NCBI GenBank assembly: GCA_049433545.1
Contig: JBMTEY010000121.1
Span: forward strand, 1-7,937
Reading direction: 5' to 3'
DNA: 7,937 bases
From: Ga0077527 sp049433545
GTDB lineage: Bacteria > Pseudomonadota > Gammaproteobacteria > Burkholderiales > SG8-41
In this document: positions 5,693-7,937 of the stretch, one piece after another
Position numbering within the stretch: position 1 is the stretch's first letter
How the letters are laid out: every line of letters begins with the position of its first letter
Made by a program: the position numbers and the translations under genes
Notes under the pieces: generated by a model
The model's input: only the letters and a program-made list of their open reading frames with translations
What the model was told of the DNA's origin: nothing
Databases searched by the model: none

Positions 5693-6900
5693 GCCGCATA
5701 CTGCTGGCCTGGGAACTGGGCACCGGCTTCGGCCATCTAGGTCCGTTTCTCGGCCTGGCGCCGAAACTGCTGGAGCGGGGGCATGAACTGCACATCGCCG
5801 CGCGTGAAATCGCCGGAGCCTGCAGGGCGGTCGCCGGTCTGCCGATCACGGTGCACCAGGCGCCGCTGTGCCTTAACACCTATTCCGGCCTGCAGGATCC
5901 GCCGCTGAATTTCGCCGAAATCCTGATGCGTTATGGTTACCTCGATCCGCCGATGCTGCGGGCGATGGTCATTGCCTGGCGCAGCCTGCTGCGCGTGACC
6001 GGTGCAAAACTGGTGATTGCCGACCATGCCCCGACGGCATTGATCGCCGCACGGCTTTCGGGAATCGCAACTGCGGTCGTGGGAACCCCCTTTTCGGTGC
6101 CGCCGGATGTACACCCGTCGCCGAACATGCGTCCCTGGGTCGATGTTCCCGCTGCGCGACTTGCCGACAGCGACGCGCGCGTGCTGGCTGTGATCAATGC
6201 GGCATTGCCGGCGGGGGCGGCGCCGGTCACCGAAATCAGCAGGATATTTTCCGGAGCAGGGCGGCTCTTTGCCGGCGTGCCCGAACTCGATCCCTATCTG
6301 CCCCGCGATCCCGGCGATTACCTCGGCATGCACACGCTGTCGACCGGCAGCGCGGCTCCATCCTGGCCCACGGGCAACGGACCGCGGGTGTTCTGCTATT
6401 TCCATGCCGATTACCGCCATATCGAACGCGCCCTGCAGGCGGTGGCGGAGTGCGGTGCGCGGGTTCTGGTTTATGTCAACGGGCTTCCGGCGCCGCTTGC
6501 GCAACGTTTCACCGGCGCCGGGCTCCAGTTTGCATCGACATTGCTCGACATGCGTCGCCTGGTCGAGGAATGCGACCTGTGCGTATGCCACGGCAACATC
6601 GGCACCGCGCTCAGCATGCTCGGCGGCGGCCGGCCGCTGCTGGTGCTGCCCAAGCACCTCGAGCAGTTCCTGCTGGGCAGGGCGCTGGAACAGATCGGTG
6701 CGGGTCGCGTGGTCCTTGCTGACGATGAGGCCCCGGACATCGCGGGTTCGCTGCGTGCCATGCTCGCCGATGCGGCTTTTGCCGGCAAGGCGCGCGCGTT
6801 TGCCGAACGTTATCGCGGCGAGTCTGTTGGTACAATGACCGAACGGGCGGTTGCCCGCATCGAAGAGTTAGCCTCACAGGGAGCCGGGCACAGTCCATGA
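5689..6900 (+). CDS. GT-B glycosyltransferase (GT1/MGT-like) between ruvC and ruvA
   Basis: The product has 403 residues with no signal peptide or obvious membrane span, so it is probably cytoplasmic or membrane-peripheral. The N-terminal Rossmann-like half opens MSRILLAWELGTGFGHLGPFL, with the glycine-rich loop and His16 in the position of the catalytic His of GT1-like enzymes. The next part, LAPKLLERGHELHIAAR, is typical of MGT-type transferases. The C-terminal half carries the donor-binding signature CHGNIGT (300-306), then LGGGRPLLVLPKHLEQ (Glu325-Gln326 in the place of the D/E-Q sugar-contacting pair) and ALEQIGAGRVV. Activated-sugar transfer is therefore likely; donor and acceptor are unknown. 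The ATG at 5689 overlaps the ruvC stop and the TGA at 6898-6900 overlaps the ruvA ATG, 4 nt each. No Shine-Dalgarno is seen before it, suggesting coupling to ruvC. Such a gene is not part of the standard ruv operon. Its base composition looks like its neighbours by eye, so recent transfer is not indicated. Confidence 0.9.
   Translation: MSRILLAWELGTGFGHLGPFLGLAPKLLERGHELHIAAREIAGACRAVAGLPITVHQAPLCLNTYSGLQDPPLNFAEILMRYGYLDPPMLRAMVIAWRSLLRVTGAKLVIADHAPTALIAARLSGIATAVVGTPFSVPPDVHPSPNMRPWVDVPAARLADSDARVLAVINAALPAGAAPVTEISRIFSGAGRLFAGVPELDPYLPRDPGDYLGMHTLSTGSAAPSWPTGNGPRVFCYFHADYRHIERALQAVAECGARVLVYVNGLPAPLAQRFTGAGLQFASTLLDMRRLVEECDLCVCHGNIGTALSMLGGGRPLLVLPKHLEQFLLGRALEQIGAGRVVLADDEAPDIAGSLRAMLADAAFAGKARAFAERYRGESVGTMTERAVARIEELASQGAGHSP
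6828..6836 (+). promoter_or_regulatory. possible extended -10 promoter for ruvAB inside the glycosyltransferase gene
   Basis: TG-G-TACAAT is an exact TGN extension plus a 5-of-6 -10 hexamer, about 60 nt before the ruvA ATG, in otherwise GC-rich coding DNA. No -35 is visible. A 5-bp hairpin CGGGC-GGTT-GCCCG (6844-6857) would lie at the 5' end of the transcript. No CTGT-N8-ACAG LexA box is present here. Confidence 0.3.
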
Positions 6901-7475
6901 TCGGCCGCGTATCAGGACGTTTGCTGACCAAACAGCCGCCGCAGATCACGGTGGACGTGAACGGCGTCGGCTACGAACTCGACGTGCCGATGAGCACGCT
7001 CTACCAGCTGCCGGCCACCGGGGCCGAAGTGACGCTCTACACGCACCTGGTGGTGCGTGAGGATGCGCACCTGCTGTTCGGCTTCGCCACCGAGGCCGAA
7101 CGCGCGATGTTCCGTCAGCTGATCAAAATTTCCGGCGTCGGCGCGCGCACTGCGCTGTCGATACTGTCGGGCCTGTCGGTGGCTGAGCTGCACGAGGCTG
7201 TGCGTGCACAGGACGGCGCGCGCCTGACGCGGATACCCGGCATCGGCAAGAAGACTGCGGAGAGGCTGCTGCTGGAAATGCGCGACCGCCTGCCCAAGGC
7301 CGGCGTGCTGCCGGCCGGTGCGACGGTTGCGGGCAACGGCAGCGACGTCGTCAACGCGCTGAGTGCCCTTGGCTACAATGACAAGGAAGTGAACTGGGCG
7401 GTGGCGCAGCTGGCTGCCGGGGTGTCGGTGACCGAGGGCATACGCCAGGCCCTGAAACTGCTGTCAAAAGCATGA
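6897..7475 (+). CDS. ruvA: RuvA Holliday-junction-binding protein
   Basis: The product has 192 residues (E. coli 203). RuvA tetramers hold the four-way junction open in a square and load RuvB rings on opposite arms. Domain I is an OB fold (about 1-62) beginning MIGRVSGRL, with VNGVGYEL and the acidic pin Glu55-Asp56 in VREDAHLLFGF that separates the strands at the crossover. Domain II (about 65-140) has two helix-hairpin-helix motifs, ISGVGARTA (78-86) and IPGIGKKTA (113-121). After a variable linker (about 136-146), domain III ends with the conserved ALGYNDKEVNWAV helix bundle that contacts RuvB. The ATG overlaps the glycosyltransferase stop. A possible AGGGAG ribosome-binding site (6878-6883) is 13 nt away, farther than ideal, so coupling is likely. 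Confidence 0.98.
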   Translation: MIGRVSGRLLTKQPPQITVDVNGVGYELDVPMSTLYQLPATGAEVTLYTHLVVREDAHLLFGFATEAERAMFRQLIKISGVGARTALSILSGLSVAELHEAVRAQDGARLTRIPGIGKKTAERLLLEMRDRLPKAGVLPAGATVAGNGSDVVNALSALGYNDKEVNWAVAQLAAGVSVTEGIRQALKLLSKA

Positions 7476-7492
7476 GCGCACGCAAGCCATGA
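7472..7492 (+). other. six-codon mini-ORF bridging ruvA and ruvB
   Basis: ATG at 7472 overlaps the ruvA TGA (ATGA), and after six codons (MSARKP) its TGA at 7490-7492 overlaps the ruvB ATG (ATGA again). It fills the only non-overlapping junction of the operon and could carry ribosomes from ruvA to ruvB, whose own ribosome-binding site is poor. It may be chance; no function for the peptide is proposed. Confidence 0.3.
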
Positions 7493-7937
7493 TCGAAACC
7501 GACCGCCTGATATCCGCCGCAACTTCTTCGCCGCAGGAAGAGGTGATCGAGCGCGCACTGCGGCCAAAAGCGCTCGACGAATATGTCGGACAGGAAACGA
7601 TTCGCGGCCAGCTGTCGATCTTCATCGAGGCCGCGCGCCGGCGCAAGGAAGCGCTTGATCACGTGTTGCTGTTCGGGCCGCCGGGCCTGGGCAAGACCAC
7701 GCTGGCGCACATCATTGCGCGCGAGATGGGCGTCAACCTGCGCCACACCTCCGGCCCGGTGCTCGAGCGCGCCGGTGACCTCGCGGCGATGCTGACCAAC
7801 CTCGAGCCCAACGATGTGCTGTTCATCGACGAGATCCACCGCCTGTCACCGGTGGTCGAGGAAATCCTCTACCCCGCGCTCGAGGATTTCCAGATCGACA
7901 TCATGATCGGCGAGGGGCCGGCGGCGCGTTCGGTCAA
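7489..7937 (+). CDS. ruvB: RuvB branch-migration AAA+ ATPase, 3'-truncated
   Basis: The first 149 codons are present; the usual length is about 335-350 residues, so the window cuts the gene after the SV of GEGPAARSV. RuvB is the hexameric ring motor that pumps DNA through the RuvA-bound junction. The N-terminus MIETDRLIS is the standard one, followed by RPKALDEYVGQ. Walker A is GPPGLGKT (63-70) and Walker B is VLFIDEIH (110-117, Asp114/Glu115). The RuvB-specific GPVLERAGDLAAMLTNLEP and HRLSPVVEEILYPALEDF segments follow. Sensor 1, the arginine finger and the winged-helix domain lie outside the window. It starts 13 nt after the ruvA stop, with no strong ribosome-binding site. Confidence 0.98.
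   Translation, partial: MIETDRLISAATSSPQEEVIERALRPKALDEYVGQETIRGQLSIFIEAARRRKEALDHVLLFGPPGLGKTTLAHIIAREMGVNLRHTSGPVLERAGDLAAMLTNLEPNDVLFIDEIHRLSPVVEEILYPALEDFQIDIMIGEGPAARSV

Noticed and set aside
5737..6657. 306-codon minus-strand open frame opposite the glycosyltransferase gene
   Set aside because: It has no family features and lacks a promoter, while the plus-strand frame has GT-B motifs and precise operon overlaps.
6824..6839. CTGT followed by ACA-like bases before ruvA, considered as a LexA box
   Set aside because: CTGT at 6824 would need ACAG at 6836-6839, but TGAC is there, so the CTGT-N8-ACAG pattern is not met.
5689..6900. Idea that the glycosyltransferase glucosylates DNA bases because it sits with DNA-repair genes
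   Set aside because: Its motifs are those of GT1/MGT-type enzymes acting on small molecules or lipids; no hydroxymethylase or other base-modification gene is present, so location alone does not support it.

Overview
The window is GC-rich and gene-dense (GC judged by eye, not computed) and looks like a chromosomal segment of a gammaproteobacterium. The main evidence is the gene order yebC-ruvC-(insert)-ruvA-ruvB, the classical gammaproteobacterial arrangement, and the close match of YchF, YebC, RuvA, RuvB and RuvC to the enterobacterial/pseudomonad proteins as I remember them. The genus cannot be told. No mobile element, tRNA, rRNA or CRISPR array was seen.

Left part (1-1940, + strand): the 3' end of ychF (Obg-type ATPase), a probable intrinsic terminator, then a monocistronic gene for a small ankyrin-repeat lipoprotein. 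That gene has a perfect AGGAGG ribosome-binding site and a -10 box abutted by a perfect 14-bp palindrome. Middle (1941-4357, - strand): a two-gene operon read leftward, a HerA/DUF853-type ATPase (YjgR family) followed by an EamA/DMT-type 10-TM transporter, joined by a TAGTG stop/start overlap. Its last codons fold into a hairpin next to the convergent ankyrin gene. Right part (4358-7937, + strand): a 73-bp divergent promoter region, then yebC-ruvC-glycosyltransferase-ruvA-ruvB. The ruvB gene is cut by the window end.

The right-hand operon combines a translation factor / putative regulator (YebC) with the Holliday-junction machinery: RuvA binds the junction, RuvB drives branch migration, RuvC resolves it. 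The unexpected member is a 403-residue GT-B (GT1/MGT-like) glycosyltransferase between ruvC and ruvA, overlapping both neighbours by 4 nt (ATGA on each side). It is fully embedded in the translational chain rather than loosely inserted. Its substrate cannot be told from sequence.

Nearly everything here is ordinary housekeeping. The points worth a second look are the glycosyltransferase inside ruvCAB, the back-to-back overlapping promoters with a TTAG-N6-CTAA dyad in front of yebC/ruv, the palindromic putative operator of the ankyrin lipoprotein gene, and a possible extended -10 promoter for ruvAB inside the glycosyltransferase gene. I see no clear sign of an undescribed multi-gene system.
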